From assembly GCA_014238945.1 (NCBI GenBank), contig JABAAB010000026.1:294706-358705 (forward strand): 64,000 bases of DNA, given 5' to 3'. Below are positions 43,003 to 52,151 of this stretch, one piece after another; within the stretch, counting starts at the first letter, position 1; each line of letters begins with the position of its first letter. This DNA comes from Lysobacterales bacterium. Lineage in GTDB: Bacteria > Pseudomonadota > Gammaproteobacteria > Xanthomonadales > SZUA-36. The notes under the pieces are model-generated. The model did not search any database and was not told the origin of the DNA. It was given only the letters and a program-made list of their open reading frames with translations. Position numbers and translations under genes: made by a program.

Positions 43003-43394
43003 CGATTGACGGCTGGGCTTGCCGGCTTCTCACTGCATGCAGGTGTAGCGGTCAGTGCCAATGAACGTGCCATACTGGAGCGGCTGTGCCGTTACTTCAT
43101 AAGACCCGCGTTATCTACCAAACGCCGGACGAGCGCTCCGCAGCCATCACCTGGACCCAACGATTGAAGCGTGTAATTAATATTGATATTGAGATCTGCG
43201 ATAAGTGCGGAGGTGATGTCAGAATTATCGCCAGTATCGAAGACCCTGCGGTGATCAGAAAGATTCCCACTCACCCAGACACAAAAGCAATCCACGCTGA
43301 CATACTACCTCAATGCCGTGCCCCGCCAGGGACGGGTCATTGGTCTGAAGCACAGCGCTTTACTGTTCCTGATCGGGGCATAGCAGGACTTTGA
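43003..43394 (+). mobile_element. IS91-family transposase remnant
   Basis: Two out-of-frame pieces of an IS91-type transposase. From about 43024 one frame reads [25 protein letters not shown]. It is then interrupted near 43100, and a second frame gives [44 protein letters not shown] and CRAPPGTG, the zinc-ribbon-like C-terminus of the family. A large internal part is deleted between the pieces and the N-terminal HUH nuclease domain is absent, so it is not functional. It marks the edge of the steroid island. Confidence 0.82.
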
Positions 43395-43560
43395 TCGTCC
43401 TGGGAACAGCAATTGACATAAAATTCAGTTTAATGGGGTAAAAATCAGATTGGTAACTTAGGATTGGTGAAATTTCGTGGTCATCCGGTGGCAAGGTATG
43501 AATTTACGAACCCCCCAACACCTGCAAATTTCTGCAATATTGTCTTAATGCTGCCTTTGT

Positions 43561-43611
43561 TCTTTTACACGTCATTCTACCTGGGTTCGGGAACCCCCGT
43601 GTGTAAAAAGA
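43561..43611. repeat. Nested hairpin near the IS91 remnant
   Basis: Outer arms TCTTTTACAC (43561-43570) and GTGTAAAAAGA (43601-43611, one extra A), with an inner GGGTT-CGGG-AACCC stem (43583-43596). Could be a decayed transposon end or a bidirectional terminator; nothing else supports either. Confidence 0.4.
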
Positions 43612-44006
43612 ATATCCTGGCCACGGTGATTGAATGGTCGCAATACGTACACCGCTTGAATTATTCGCCTGAAGACCGGAATTAAATTCTCTATATTTTC
43701 TGGTTAAGGTACTGGATTAAAAATCTATCTCACCGTGCGGTTGACTACATGATTTATGTGTGGTTTTGAACCTGAAAAAATCGAATTTATTTCCTGGCTA
43801 TGCCCCCATCACACCGGAATGTTTCTTTCTAATTGTAGAATTTGAATATGCCAGTGCTAACTCCCTGCACCGCTTTGGTTCTGAACTCACTATTATGGCA
43901 GTTTGCAGGCAATAATCTGACCAGTTGGCGAATTTCCATGAATTGGCTGTACAGAATTTACTGCTTCGGGTAACGTTCGGCATGATCTTGACCAGGGATA
44001 TCCAGT

Positions 44007-45458
44007 GTGAATGATCGGTGGGTAGTTTTAAAATTTGGCGGAACCAGTGTCACCGGTTTAAAGCAGTGGGAATCAATCGCCACGCTCATCCGTGAGCGTC
44101 TTGACGACGGGAACCGGGTATTACTGGTCTGCTCCGCCCTTTCGGGTGTTACCAATGCGCTTCTAAACATGGCTGCCAGCGCCGGAGTTGCACGTGACAG
44201 TGCAGTTACGGCCCTATTGGATCGCCATCGCCTGTTGGCCAGGGAATTAAACATTAATGTTACAGGGTTGCTTCGACAGGCTGACCGGGAAATTAGTGAT
44301 TTATTGGACCTGATCAAGGTTGCCCCGGATCAAAGTGCCCGATATTCGGCCTTAGCATCCCTGATATCTGTGGGGGAATGGTTGAGTACCCGGATGGGTG
44401 AGTTCTACCTGAGCCTGGATTTGCAGGTCCAGTGGGTAGATGCACGAGATGCTTTGACGGCGGAGCAGGAACCTGACAAATCAGGAAAACGTTCCCGGCT
44501 GTCTGCGCGCTGCAACAGTGGTCCAGACAATATCCTGGAAAGAGACTGGTCGGCCCGAGCCCGCGTGTTGATATGCCAGGGTTATGTGGCCTCGCACCCG
44601 TTCGGTGGTACAGCGTTGCTGGGTCGTGGTGGCTCAGATACCTCCGCAGCGTTACTGGCAAGTCGACTGTCGGCTAAACATGTGGAAATCTGGACAGATG
44701 TTCCCGGGCTTTTCAGTGCGGATCCCCGTGTCATACCGTCAGCTCGATTACTACGATATTTAAATTATGATGAAGCGCTGGAAATGGCAGCAAGTGGTGC
44801 GAAGGTGGTACACGCACGTTGTATTCGGGCGGCAGCAGATGCGGGTATACCCATATTGGTCCGTGATTTGACCAACAGAGGGAACGCTGGAACAACGATT
44901 TGCAGAGGGCCCGGATCCACAGTGCATCTCAGCCAGGGAATACGTGCTGTGTGCTGTCAATCAGACATGGCTGTATTATTGCTACAGAATCTGGATACCC
45001 GTGAACATATAGGTTTTTTGGCTTGGGTATTCACACAAATTAGCGAGGCAGGGGTTTCCATCGATCTTGTGGCAACATCAGAAACTACGACGACGGTGGC
45101 GCTGGACAGGATTCGCAATCATCTGGATGAGGAAATGCTCAAAGCACTTGCCGATCGTTTGGAAGACCGCTGTCGGGTAACTGTTTTTTCTGAGTGCAGT
45201 GCTATCAACCTCGTTGGGCGGGGCGTGCGTACCGCACTGGCCGATATTGATCCCGGTTCAGAATTCTTCAGCAAACATGCATTACTGATGTTGTCTCAGT
45301 CAGCGAATGACATGTGTATCAGTATTTTGCTGCATTCCCAGGATGCTGAGGCATTATTGTTTACCTTGCACGATAACTTGATTGTCACGGCTCTAGATGA
45401 GACCCGGACAAATGATATTTACGGGCCGTCGTGGAATGAAATCAGGGATGGACAATGA
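44007..45458 (+). CDS. lysC: Aspartate kinase
   Basis: A 483-residue monofunctional aspartokinase, making aspartyl phosphate for lysine, diaminopimelate, threonine and methionine. The N-terminus has VVLKFGGTSVTGLKQW, then GRGGSDTSAALLASRL, IWTDVPGLFSADPR and TSETTTTVALD, followed by ACT regulatory domains. The start is GTG 44007, after AGGGA. It is translationally coupled by a four-base overlap to murL. Supply of diaminopimelate to peptidoglycan makes the pairing with murL and murD2 sensible. Confidence 0.92.
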   Translation: MNDRWVVLKFGGTSVTGLKQWESIATLIRERLDDGNRVLLVCSALSGVTNALLNMAASAGVARDSAVTALLDRHRLLARELNINVTGLLRQADREISDLLDLIKVAPDQSARYSALASLISVGEWLSTRMGEFYLSLDLQVQWVDARDALTAEQEPDKSGKRSRLSARCNSGPDNILERDWSARARVLICQGYVASHPFGGTALLGRGGSDTSAALLASRLSAKHVEIWTDVPGLFSADPRVIPSARLLRYLNYDEALEMAASGAKVVHARCIRAAADAGIPILVRDLTNRGNAGTTICRGPGSTVHLSQGIRAVCCQSDMAVLLLQNLDTREHIGFLAWVFTQISEAGVSIDLVATSETTTTVALDRIRNHLDEEMLKALADRLEDRCRVTVFSECSAINLVGRGVRTALADIDPGSEFFSKHALLMLSQSANDMCISILLHSQDAEALLFTLHDNLIVTALDETRTNDIYGPSWNEIRDGQ

Positions 45459-46825
45459 CAGAAAAACCAGACGAAAGCAGACAGGCGCTCCAGTTCAGTT
45501 TTACCAACTATCGATATCAACCTGAAACCGGTGAAGCAGTGCTTTCCTACCATGTCGATGGTCTGGAGTTCAAGGAACGCATTACCTTCCCCTGGGCACC
45601 CTGGCCGGTTGATGCTTCGCGTCAGGCAGCCTTTTACCGGGCCCTGGAAACGCTACATCTGGTTGCAGGTATCAGCTACTACAAAGCAGGGCTTGCGCGA
45701 ACAATTAGTGCAGATGAAGTTGAATTCGATGAAGCGGTGCTCGATTTTCTTAATGGTCTGTATGTTCAGGGATTGGGGGAATTCGCCTATGTAAACAATC
45801 TGGATTTGACCGGCTTGATAAATTTTGAAAACAAGACTGAAAGTATCATTTTGAACCAAATATCGGGCAGAGCCGATTTAAGCATGCCACTTGATCTGCC
45901 CGAGCGGGCCCTGGTCGCCATGGGTGGTGGCAAAGACAGCCTGGTTTGTTTGCAAATGTTAATAGACTCAGGATTGGAGGTGCAGCCTGCGTGTGTGGGT
46001 GGGTCAGTCCTGATCGGTGAAACTGCCCGTGCCGCGAAATTACCGCTGATTCGAGTTCAGCGTGAACTCTCACCGGCGCTGGGAAAATTGAATGCGGATG
46101 GTGCCTGGAATGGACACGTGCCGGTGACCGCCATAAATTCGGCGATACTGCTCTGTGCAGGCCTGCTCTATGGATACCGGTATGTTGTATTTGCCAACGA
46201 ATCATCTGCCAGCGAGCCCACTTTGATAGATAACCTGGGTAATGAGATAAATCATCAATACAGCAAGAGTCTTGCATTTGAGAAGACTTTTCGGAACGTA
46301 ATTTCCACACGTATTTCACCCAATGTCGAATATTTCTCACTGCTGCGGTCATTCAGCGAACTCGCCATAGCACGTCGATTCTCCGAACTGACGCGCTACC
46401 ATGAGATATTTTCCAGTTGTAATCGAAATTTTCACCAGGATGGTTCACACATTGACGGTCGCTGGTGCCAGGATTGCCCCAAGTGCCGGTTTGCGGCATT
46501 GGCCCTGGCGCCATTCTTGACGCCCGAGCAGTTGGTCACAATCCAGGGAACTGATCTTTTGAATAACGAGAATCAAATATCCGGATTCAAGGCCCTTTGC
46601 GGGTTAGACGGCCACAAGCCATTTGAATGTGTTGGCAGCATCGAAGAGAGTCGTGCAGCAATGAAATTTCTGGCGGGTCACCCTGATTGGCGAAACAGGA
46701 AGATAGTTGACTCACTTGCTGTACGTGAGGAAATTATTGAGGCCACAAAACTTGATACACACCCTGATCCTGCTGCAGAAAATTGTATTCCACCTGGTAT
46801 TCAGGCGAGACTAGATGCGCTTTGA
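45455..46825 (+). CDS. murL: UDP-MurNAc-L-Ala-L-Glu epimerase
   Basis: A 456-residue MurL-type protein, which epimerises the terminal L-glutamate of UDP-MurNAc-L-Ala-L-Glu to D-glutamate with ATP. The key piece is a PP-loop-like AMGGGKDSLVCLQML (residues 156-170). Also seen are a conserved VFANESSASEPT segment and a cysteine-rich WCQDCPKCRF near residue 340. The length fits the Xanthomonas enzyme. It overlaps lysC by four bases and murD2 by 11. Together with MurD2 it replaces the MurI glutamate racemase plus MurD route. Confidence 0.87.
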   Translation: MTEKPDESRQALQFSFTNYRYQPETGEAVLSYHVDGLEFKERITFPWAPWPVDASRQAAFYRALETLHLVAGISYYKAGLARTISADEVEFDEAVLDFLNGLYVQGLGEFAYVNNLDLTGLINFENKTESIILNQISGRADLSMPLDLPERALVAMGGGKDSLVCLQMLIDSGLEVQPACVGGSVLIGETARAAKLPLIRVQRELSPALGKLNADGAWNGHVPVTAINSAILLCAGLLYGYRYVVFANESSASEPTLIDNLGNEINHQYSKSLAFEKTFRNVISTRISPNVEYFSLLRSFSELAIARRFSELTRYHEIFSSCNRNFHQDGSHIDGRWCQDCPKCRFAALALAPFLTPEQLVTIQGTDLLNNENQISGFKALCGLDGHKPFECVGSIEESRAAMKFLAGHPDWRNRKIVDSLAVREEIIEATKLDTHPDPAAENCIPPGIQARLDAL

Positions 46826-48155
46826 TGATTTACGAAAAGCTCGTGTAGGAATACTGGGTGCCGGTAGGGAAGGGCAAGCGGTATGGAATCAGCTCAGACG
46901 GCGCTTCCCTGACCAGTTGTTGTCAATTTTTGCAGAGTCAGCCATCAGGGATGATTTCGCGACCAAATTGGATCCGGATTTGGATGAATTTCATCTCGGT
47001 CCCTTTGATGTCAGAAAACTGAAAAAGTTTGATGTGCTTGTTCGTTCAGCCGGTATCAGTCCTTACAGAGATGAGTTAAGACAACTCCGGACCCACGGTT
47101 TGCCTTTCACCACCGCAAGCAATTTGTGGTTTGCGGAAAATCCCGAAGCAAAAACCATTTGCATCAGTGGCACCAAGGGCAAGAGCACCACCGCCGCGGT
47201 TACCGCACATCTGCTCAGAAGCGCAGGGGTAAGAACCTGTCTGGCAGGTAATATTGGCAGACCGATGCTGGATTGTGAAAATATCGATGCCCAATGGTGG
47301 GTCATTGAATTGTCCAGTTACCAGATCACGGATTTGCAGGCTGACCCCGACATCGTGGTGTTGCTTAATCTCAGCGATGAACACGTGGACTGGCATGGAG
47401 GAGCACAGCGTTATTGGGAAGACAAGCTCAGACTGGCAGATATGATTTCAGAAGGGAAGTTGGTTGCCAATTATTCTGATCCGGTACTGGCCGCCAGGAT
47501 CAATAACCACGCTGCTGTGAGTTGGTTCAATCGACCGGGTAGCTGGTGCTCGGTCCGTGGTGGTGTGAATGGCGATGGTGGGCGTCATATTGCTGCACCC
47601 GCCTCCCTTCCGGGCGAACATAATATGCAAAACCTGGCCGCGGCCATGGTCGTGATGGATGAGTTGGAGTTGAATATTATCAACCCCGAGAAAGTTTTGG
47701 CCACTTTTTGTGGACTCCCACACCGTCTGCAAGTGGTAGGGGAGATCGCGGGTGTTCGCTATGTAGATGACAGCATCTCCACAACGCCGGTGTCCGTATC
47801 AGCAGCGCTTGAAACATTTGGATACGAGGATGTTGTATTACTCCTGGGTGGAATGGACAGAGGTCTCGACTGGAGTGAATTTGCTGCCAGCCTGATTGGA
47901 CAAATACCCCAGGCCATTATTTGTTTGCCGGACAATGGCCAGAAAATTCTTGACAGTTTGCGACGGGCAGGGATCGAACCGAAACAAGGGCTTCATCGGG
48001 CAGAAAACTTGTCAATGGCAGTGCCTTTGGCACAGACACTGGTGCCCGAACAAGGCTGTATCCTGTTGTCACCCGGAGCACCCAGTTTTCCTCACTTCAG
48101 GGATTTTGAAGATCGTGGCGATCAATTTAAAAAATTTGCAGGTATAAAATCATGA
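46815..48155 (+). CDS. murD2: UDP-MurNAc-L-Ala-L-Glu ligase
   Basis: A 446-residue Mur ligase. The ATP-binding loop is SGTKGKSTTAAVTAHLL (GTKGKS at residues 119-124). Central motifs are VIELSSYQITDL and LNLSDEHVDWHGG, with the carbamylated-lysine region nearby, then LPGEHNMQNLAAA and C-terminal LLGGMDRGLDW and LSPGAPSFPHFRDFEDRGDQF. It resembles MurD, but the neighbouring murL makes it the L-Glu-adding MurD2. No second MurD is in the window, so whether the cell also has normal MurD/MurI is unknown. Confidence 0.87.
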   Translation: MRFDDLRKARVGILGAGREGQAVWNQLRRRFPDQLLSIFAESAIRDDFATKLDPDLDEFHLGPFDVRKLKKFDVLVRSAGISPYRDELRQLRTHGLPFTTASNLWFAENPEAKTICISGTKGKSTTAAVTAHLLRSAGVRTCLAGNIGRPMLDCENIDAQWWVIELSSYQITDLQADPDIVVLLNLSDEHVDWHGGAQRYWEDKLRLADMISEGKLVANYSDPVLAARINNHAAVSWFNRPGSWCSVRGGVNGDGGRHIAAPASLPGEHNMQNLAAAMVVMDELELNIINPEKVLATFCGLPHRLQVVGEIAGVRYVDDSISTTPVSVSAALETFGYEDVVLLLGGMDRGLDWSEFAASLIGQIPQAIICLPDNGQKILDSLRRAGIEPKQGLHRAENLSMAVPLAQTLVPEQGCILLSPGAPSFPHFRDFEDRGDQFKKFAGIKS

Positions 48156-48209
48156 GAAGCGATATTGTGATTGCGCTTGAAACAATACAACATGGCACCC
48201 ATTAAAAAA

Positions 48210-48274
48210 GCCGCGGGTGTGGGGTGAGGAGTGCTTTAATCCCGTGGTTTGAGGGAGAGACCATTGCCCGCGGC
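48210..48274 (+). terminator. Inverted repeat after murD2 (terminator-like)
   Basis: Perfect 8-bp arms GCCGCGGG (48210-48217) and CCCGCGGC (48267-48274), preceded by A6 and followed by CTTCTT. The 49-base loop is long for a simple terminator and could fold further. It stands between murD2 and ppiB and may end the lysC-murL-murD2 transcript. Confidence 0.4.
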
Positions 48275-48345
48275 CTTCTTACATAAATAGACCCGAGAAG
48301 CACTCAAAAAGTTCCAATAATTTTCTTATCAAATGGAGTGAAAAC

Positions 48346-48861
48346 ATGTCAGATACCCCCGAAAAGATACTGGCGGAAATGAAGACCAGCAAAGGAGTGA
48401 TCAATATTCATCTGTATCCACAACAGGCTCCGGTGACGGTCGCCAATTTTTGCAATCTGGCAAAACGCGGATTCTATGATGGCCTGAGTTTTCACCGTGT
48501 AATCGATAACTTCATGATCCAGGGTGGCTGTCCTCTGGGGTCTGGTACAGGCGGTCCTGGGTACCGATTCGAGGATGAATGCACGGATGATCTGAGACAC
48601 AACACACCAGGAAAGTTATCCATGGCGAATGCTGGACCAGCAACCAACGGCAGTCAGTTTTTTATTACACATGTTGAAACTCCCTGGCTTGATGGCAAGC
48701 ATACGGTGTTTGGCAGTGTAGTATCTTCCGATGATCAGGACGTGGTTGACGCAATTGCGAGCGGTGATGAAATTGTTTCCGTTACGGTTTGGGATACAGA
48801 TGAACTGCTTGAGCAACATCAGGACAGGGTGGTCGAGTGGAACACGAAGCTGGAAAATTAA
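48346..48861 (+). CDS. ppiB: Peptidyl-prolyl cis-trans isomerase, cyclophilin type
   Basis: A 171-residue cyclophilin without a signal peptide, so cytoplasmic. Family motifs: [49 protein letters not shown], with active-site arginine (FHRV), phenylalanine (SQFFI) and histidine (KHTVFG). It catalyses proline isomerisation in protein folding. A GGAG ribosome site precedes ATG 48346. The following 290 bases before ispB contain no recognised gene. Confidence 0.94.
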   Translation: MSDTPEKILAEMKTSKGVINIHLYPQQAPVTVANFCNLAKRGFYDGLSFHRVIDNFMIQGGCPLGSGTGGPGYRFEDECTDDLRHNTPGKLSMANAGPATNGSQFFITHVETPWLDGKHTVFGSVVSSDDQDVVDAIASGDEIVSVTVWDTDELLEQHQDRVVEWNTKLEN

Positions 48862-49152
48862 TACCGTTGCCCATGTTCCGTGCATGCCAGCACAATAATT
48901 TCTTTAAACATCGATCCGAATGATCATTGTGGAAATCGACAGACCATTTGCCGGAATTAGAAGTGAACTTGGTGGTCACTGGAATGACCTGTCTTGCGGA
49001 TATTGTTATTCCGGTGAGGACTATTGACTGAACAATATATAACCCTGGTGTTGATTGCATCTGGTGATACAACCACTGCGGCTGAATAGCCACGGCAGAA
49101 GTCATCGCTTCAATAAAGGATCAGTAGCAGGGTTTTTTCGATTCGAAACGCG
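48862..49152. other. Intergenic sequence between ppiB and ispB
   Basis: About 290 bases between convergent genes. I see no gene, RNA or clear terminator in it; a 107-codon open frame on the minus strand runs into ppiB antisense and has no family resemblance. Confidence 0.5.
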
Positions 49153-50160
49153 TTAGTGGTTTCGATTGACGCTGTACAAAGCCAGTTGCTCTAAGGCTGC
49201 ACGCCAGCGCGAATCAGGTAAAGTCTGGATAGCCAGTCCGGCTTTTGTGGCCTGTGATCTGGCTGAGTCCATTGCTGCTTCAAGTGCATTGGTTTTCTCA
49301 ATGATGGTTAAAACAGCAGACAAGTCATTGGTGCCACCATTTCTGATGGCATCGTCCAGGACAATCTGCTCTTCACTTGTGCTTCGTTGACGAGCGATGA
49401 TCAATGGTAGTGTGGGTTTACCCTCTGCCAGATCATCGCCGGCATTCTTGCCCATGGTTGAAACGTCACCGGTATAATCAAGTACATCATCGGCGATTTG
49501 GAAAGCGGATCCCAACCGCAGTCCGTAAACTGCCAGCGCAGCCTCGGTCTTTTTCGATTGCTGACTGATGATGGCTGCCAGTCTGCATGCAGCTTCAAAA
49601 AGTTTGGCTGTTTTACTCTCAATCACCTGCATGTAACGTTGTTGATCCACCTCAGGGTCACCCATGTTGAGTAGTTGCTGCACCTCGCCTTCAGCGATGG
49701 TATTGGTGGTTTCTGCCAGTACCTCCATGATACGCATCGAGTCCAGGCCTACCATGATTTGAAAGCTGCGTGAGTACAAAAAGTCACCGACCAGCACACT
49801 GGCAGCATTTCCCCAAACGGCGTGGGCACTTTGCTGGCCGCGCCGTAGTTCGGATTCGTCAACTACATCGTCGTGCAACAGGGTGGCGGTGTGAATAAAT
49901 TCGATAATGGTAGCCAGCGGAATGTGATCATCTCCGTGGTATCCGCAAGCGTGAGCACAAAGAGTCAGCAGCATTGGCCGCAGACGTTTACCTCCACTGG
50001 AGACAATGTAGTGGGCGATCTGGTTGATCAGCACGACATCTGACTGAAGGCTTTCATGGATGCAGGCATCCACCCGGGCCATATCTGCCGTGCACAGAGA
50101 GACAATTTGTCCAATGGACCATGCATTGTTGGAAAGGTCTGTTTCTGAGATAGCTGTCAT
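49153..50160 (-). CDS. ispB: Octaprenyl diphosphate synthase
   Basis: A 335-residue trans-prenyltransferase that makes the ubiquinone side chain from farnesyl and isopentenyl diphosphate. The two aspartate-rich motifs are LLHDDVVDESELRRG (first, about residue 85) and FQIADDVLDYTGD (second, about residue 212), with GGKRLRPML and KTAKLFEAA. ATG 50160 is taken, though an ATG at 50181 is possible. In most gammaproteobacteria ispB is divergent from rplU-rpmA; here the next plus-strand gene is a decayed MFS gene instead. Confidence 0.94.
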   Translation of the reverse strand: MTAISETDLSNNAWSIGQIVSLCTADMARVDACIHESLQSDVVLINQIAHYIVSSGGKRLRPMLLTLCAHACGYHGDDHIPLATIIEFIHTATLLHDDVVDESELRRGQQSAHAVWGNAASVLVGDFLYSRSFQIMVGLDSMRIMEVLAETTNTIAEGEVQQLLNMGDPEVDQQRYMQVIESKTAKLFEAACRLAAIISQQSKKTEAALAVYGLRLGSAFQIADDVLDYTGDVSTMGKNAGDDLAEGKPTLPLIIARQRSTSEEQIVLDDAIRNGGTNDLSAVLTIIEKTNALEAAMDSARSQATKAGLAIQTLPDSRWRAALEQLALYSVNRNH

Positions 50161-50275
50161 GCATTTGCTCGAATGTTTCACGGATTATAAATGATAGTCT
50201 TCGAAGCAACGATCTTAATCATGAAATTTCGCGACATGCGCTCTATATTATGGCTCTGATCAGAGTGTCACCCGG

Positions 50276-51225
50276 ATGAATACATGTTTGACTGGTCAGT
50301 TGGGTCATGCTGCACTGCGCACTCGGAGGTGTGATGGCATCGCACATGCCATGGTTGTTCAGAATATTGCCGGTATTCATGTGCTGGTAAATGGTGTTCC
50401 AGAATCCAGCCCTGTGGGGGCCGGTCTGGCCGAGGGGTTTATGAATTTACCCAGGCATTTTTTCAGAAATAATTTTGGGAAGTTTTCAGACCGGCCTGGT
50501 AGGAAACCCATGATTCCCCCAACCTGATCTTGTTCGTGCTTGGTGGGATTATTGCAGCATCGGCCAATTTGACGTGGCTGCTGATTGCAGCACGTGATTT
50601 TGCAAGGCTGTCACCTGATGCAGTGAATCAGGCAAAAATCCTACCTATTTTGGAGAACAATGGCGGTGTCCGGGTATTCGCACTATCTGTATCATTATTA
50701 CTTGCAGTTGTGACCTTGCGGTTCGTTATGTTGAGGGGAATGCTGATTAAATTAATTTGGTTTTTCATTGTTGAATCACAGGCGATTATATATGCCTTTC
50801 TTACCGGATGAGGGTTGACTGGTTTTTCCTGTGCTGCGGCATATATCGGTCCGGAGTGAAGAACTCGGCGTCATATCTCTCACGCTCCTGATACTTGGAG
50901 TGACACTCGGTCTGATTTTCCTGGCAGGGCCGGTACTGTCGATGATGATGTGGACGGTGGGGTTTTTGTGGCCTTCAAGTTCCTTAGGCCGGTCATGCCA
51001 GCAATGGTCAGTCAGTTTTCCGTGGCTGATGGGCGCGGAAAGAATATGGGTCGATACAACAGGAGTCGGTTCCTTGGGGTCTTCGCCTGCGGCGTCTGCG
51101 GAGGTTGGATGCCAGATTCTAGTGTGGAAGTAGTGACTTTGAGTGTTGCCGGATTGTATTGCGCATTGTGGGTAGTGACGCTGAAATTGTTGGTGAAACC
51201 GGCTGAAAACAGACTGAGTTCCTGA
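50276..51225 (+). pseudogene. Decayed MFS transporter gene (upstream of ssb)
   Basis: Fragments in more than one frame match the MFS protein usually encoded between uvrA and ssb. They are GLAEGFMNLP...FGKFSDRPGRKPMI (the A-motif loop) around 50430-50510, a hydrophobic FVLGGIIAASANLTWLLIAARD around 50530, and PAMVSQFSVADGRGKNMGRYNRSRF then LGVFACGVCGGWM around 50995-51115. Frames change between these pieces and several stops break them, so no complete transporter can be made. The remnant keeps its usual position next to ssb. Confidence 0.8.
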
Positions 51226-51295
51226 TGGTATGTGCTACACTTCCAAGTCTTAATTTGAACTGTGGGGCACGGCTCCACACAGCAGGAGATGCCTG

Positions 51296-51760
51296 ATGGC
51301 AAGAGGTGTAAATAAAGTAATTCTGGTGGGAAACCTGGGTCGTGACCCTGATATGAAATATACCGCCAGCGGCGCAGCGATCGCCAATGTAACTGTGGCA
51401 ACTTCCGAAAGCTGGAACGACAGGCAAACCGGTGAAAAGCAGGAAAAAACTGAGTGGCACCGTGTAGTGTTTTTCCAACGGCTTGCCGAGATTGCGGGCG
51501 AATATTTGCGCAAGGGCTCACAAGTTTATATAGAAGGGAAATTACAAACCCGGAAATGGCAGGATCAAAATGGCCAGGACCGTTATTCGACCGAAATAGT
51601 CGCCAATGAAATGCAGATGCTCGGAAGTCGAGGCGGTGAGGCCGGGGCTCGCCCACCTCAATCAGGCGGATTCCGTCCCAATCCCAATGCTCCGGTCGAG
51701 CAATCAACATCGCAAAAGACCGGCCCCAATGATTTCGCGGATGACGACATTCCATTCTGA
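51296..51760 (+). CDS. ssb: Single-stranded DNA-binding protein
   Basis: A 154-residue SSB. The OB fold begins [20 protein letters not shown] and includes [39 protein letters not shown] proline/glycine/glutamine-rich linker follows, ending in the acidic tip DDDIPF that binds partner proteins in replication and repair. AGGAG lies upstream of ATG 51296. It is preceded by the decayed MFS gene. Confidence 0.96.
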   Translation: MARGVNKVILVGNLGRDPDMKYTASGAAIANVTVATSESWNDRQTGEKQEKTEWHRVVFFQRLAEIAGEYLRKGSQVYIEGKLQTRKWQDQNGQDRYSTEIVANEMQMLGSRGGEAGARPPQSGGFRPNPNAPVEQSTSQKTGPNDFADDDIPF

Positions 51761-51827
51761 GTGTCCCGGTTGAAAAGAAAAGATTAGCAGGAACTGTTAT
51801 GGCTCCTAACCAACGGTAAGCCTGTTA

Positions 51828-52103
51828 ATGGCACAGATCAGAAAAGGCATTATCCTTGCTGGGGGCAGTGGCACCCGTTTGAATCCACTCACCCGGGTGA
51901 TCAGCAAACAGTTGCTGCCAGTATATGATAAACCGATGATTTACTATCCGCTGGCTACCCTGATGCTAGCCGGTATCAAGGAAATTCTGGTCATCACCAC
52001 ACCACATGAGCAGGCGTTGCGTGGTGAACTTGAAATAACCGACCTTAATCGTCGATATCTGACCGATGGTAGTCTCTACTCGCCGGATCTCTCAATGCCA
52101 TAG
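51828..52103 (+). pseudogene. Remnant of glucose-1-phosphate thymidylyltransferase (RfbA-like)
   Basis: A 91-codon open frame whose first 65 residues are a good RfbA N-terminus ([46 protein letters not shown]). It then jumps to [18 protein letters not shown], which comes from the later half of RfbA (intact length about 290), then stops soon after. A large in-frame deletion of the middle is therefore likely, and the catalytic site is incomplete. It lies just upstream of manC, as expected for a former sugar-nucleotide locus. Confidence 0.8.
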
Positions 52104-52151
52104 TTAGCGAAATTGCAACTAAAGAACCTGCTTTTGCAAGAGGATAGACTT

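Larger units (their letters stand above)
42889..44006. other. Island boundary region, about 1.1 kb without an intact gene
   Basis: Between surE and the aspartate kinase gene. It holds the transposase remnant at 43003-43394, a stem-loop at 43561-43611, and AT-rich sequence from about 43400 onward with only short open frames of no recognisable product. GC content drops from here into the housekeeping region. Confidence 0.7.

Noticed and set aside
43464..43685. A 73-codon open frame with a hydrophobic stretch after the IS91 remnant
   Set aside because: Crosses the nested hairpin, has no ribosome site and no recognisable homologue; probably chance in AT-rich DNA.
48782..49105. A 107-codon minus-strand frame downstream of ispB overlapping the end of ppiB
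   Set aside because: Antisense to the ppiB C-terminus and without any motif.
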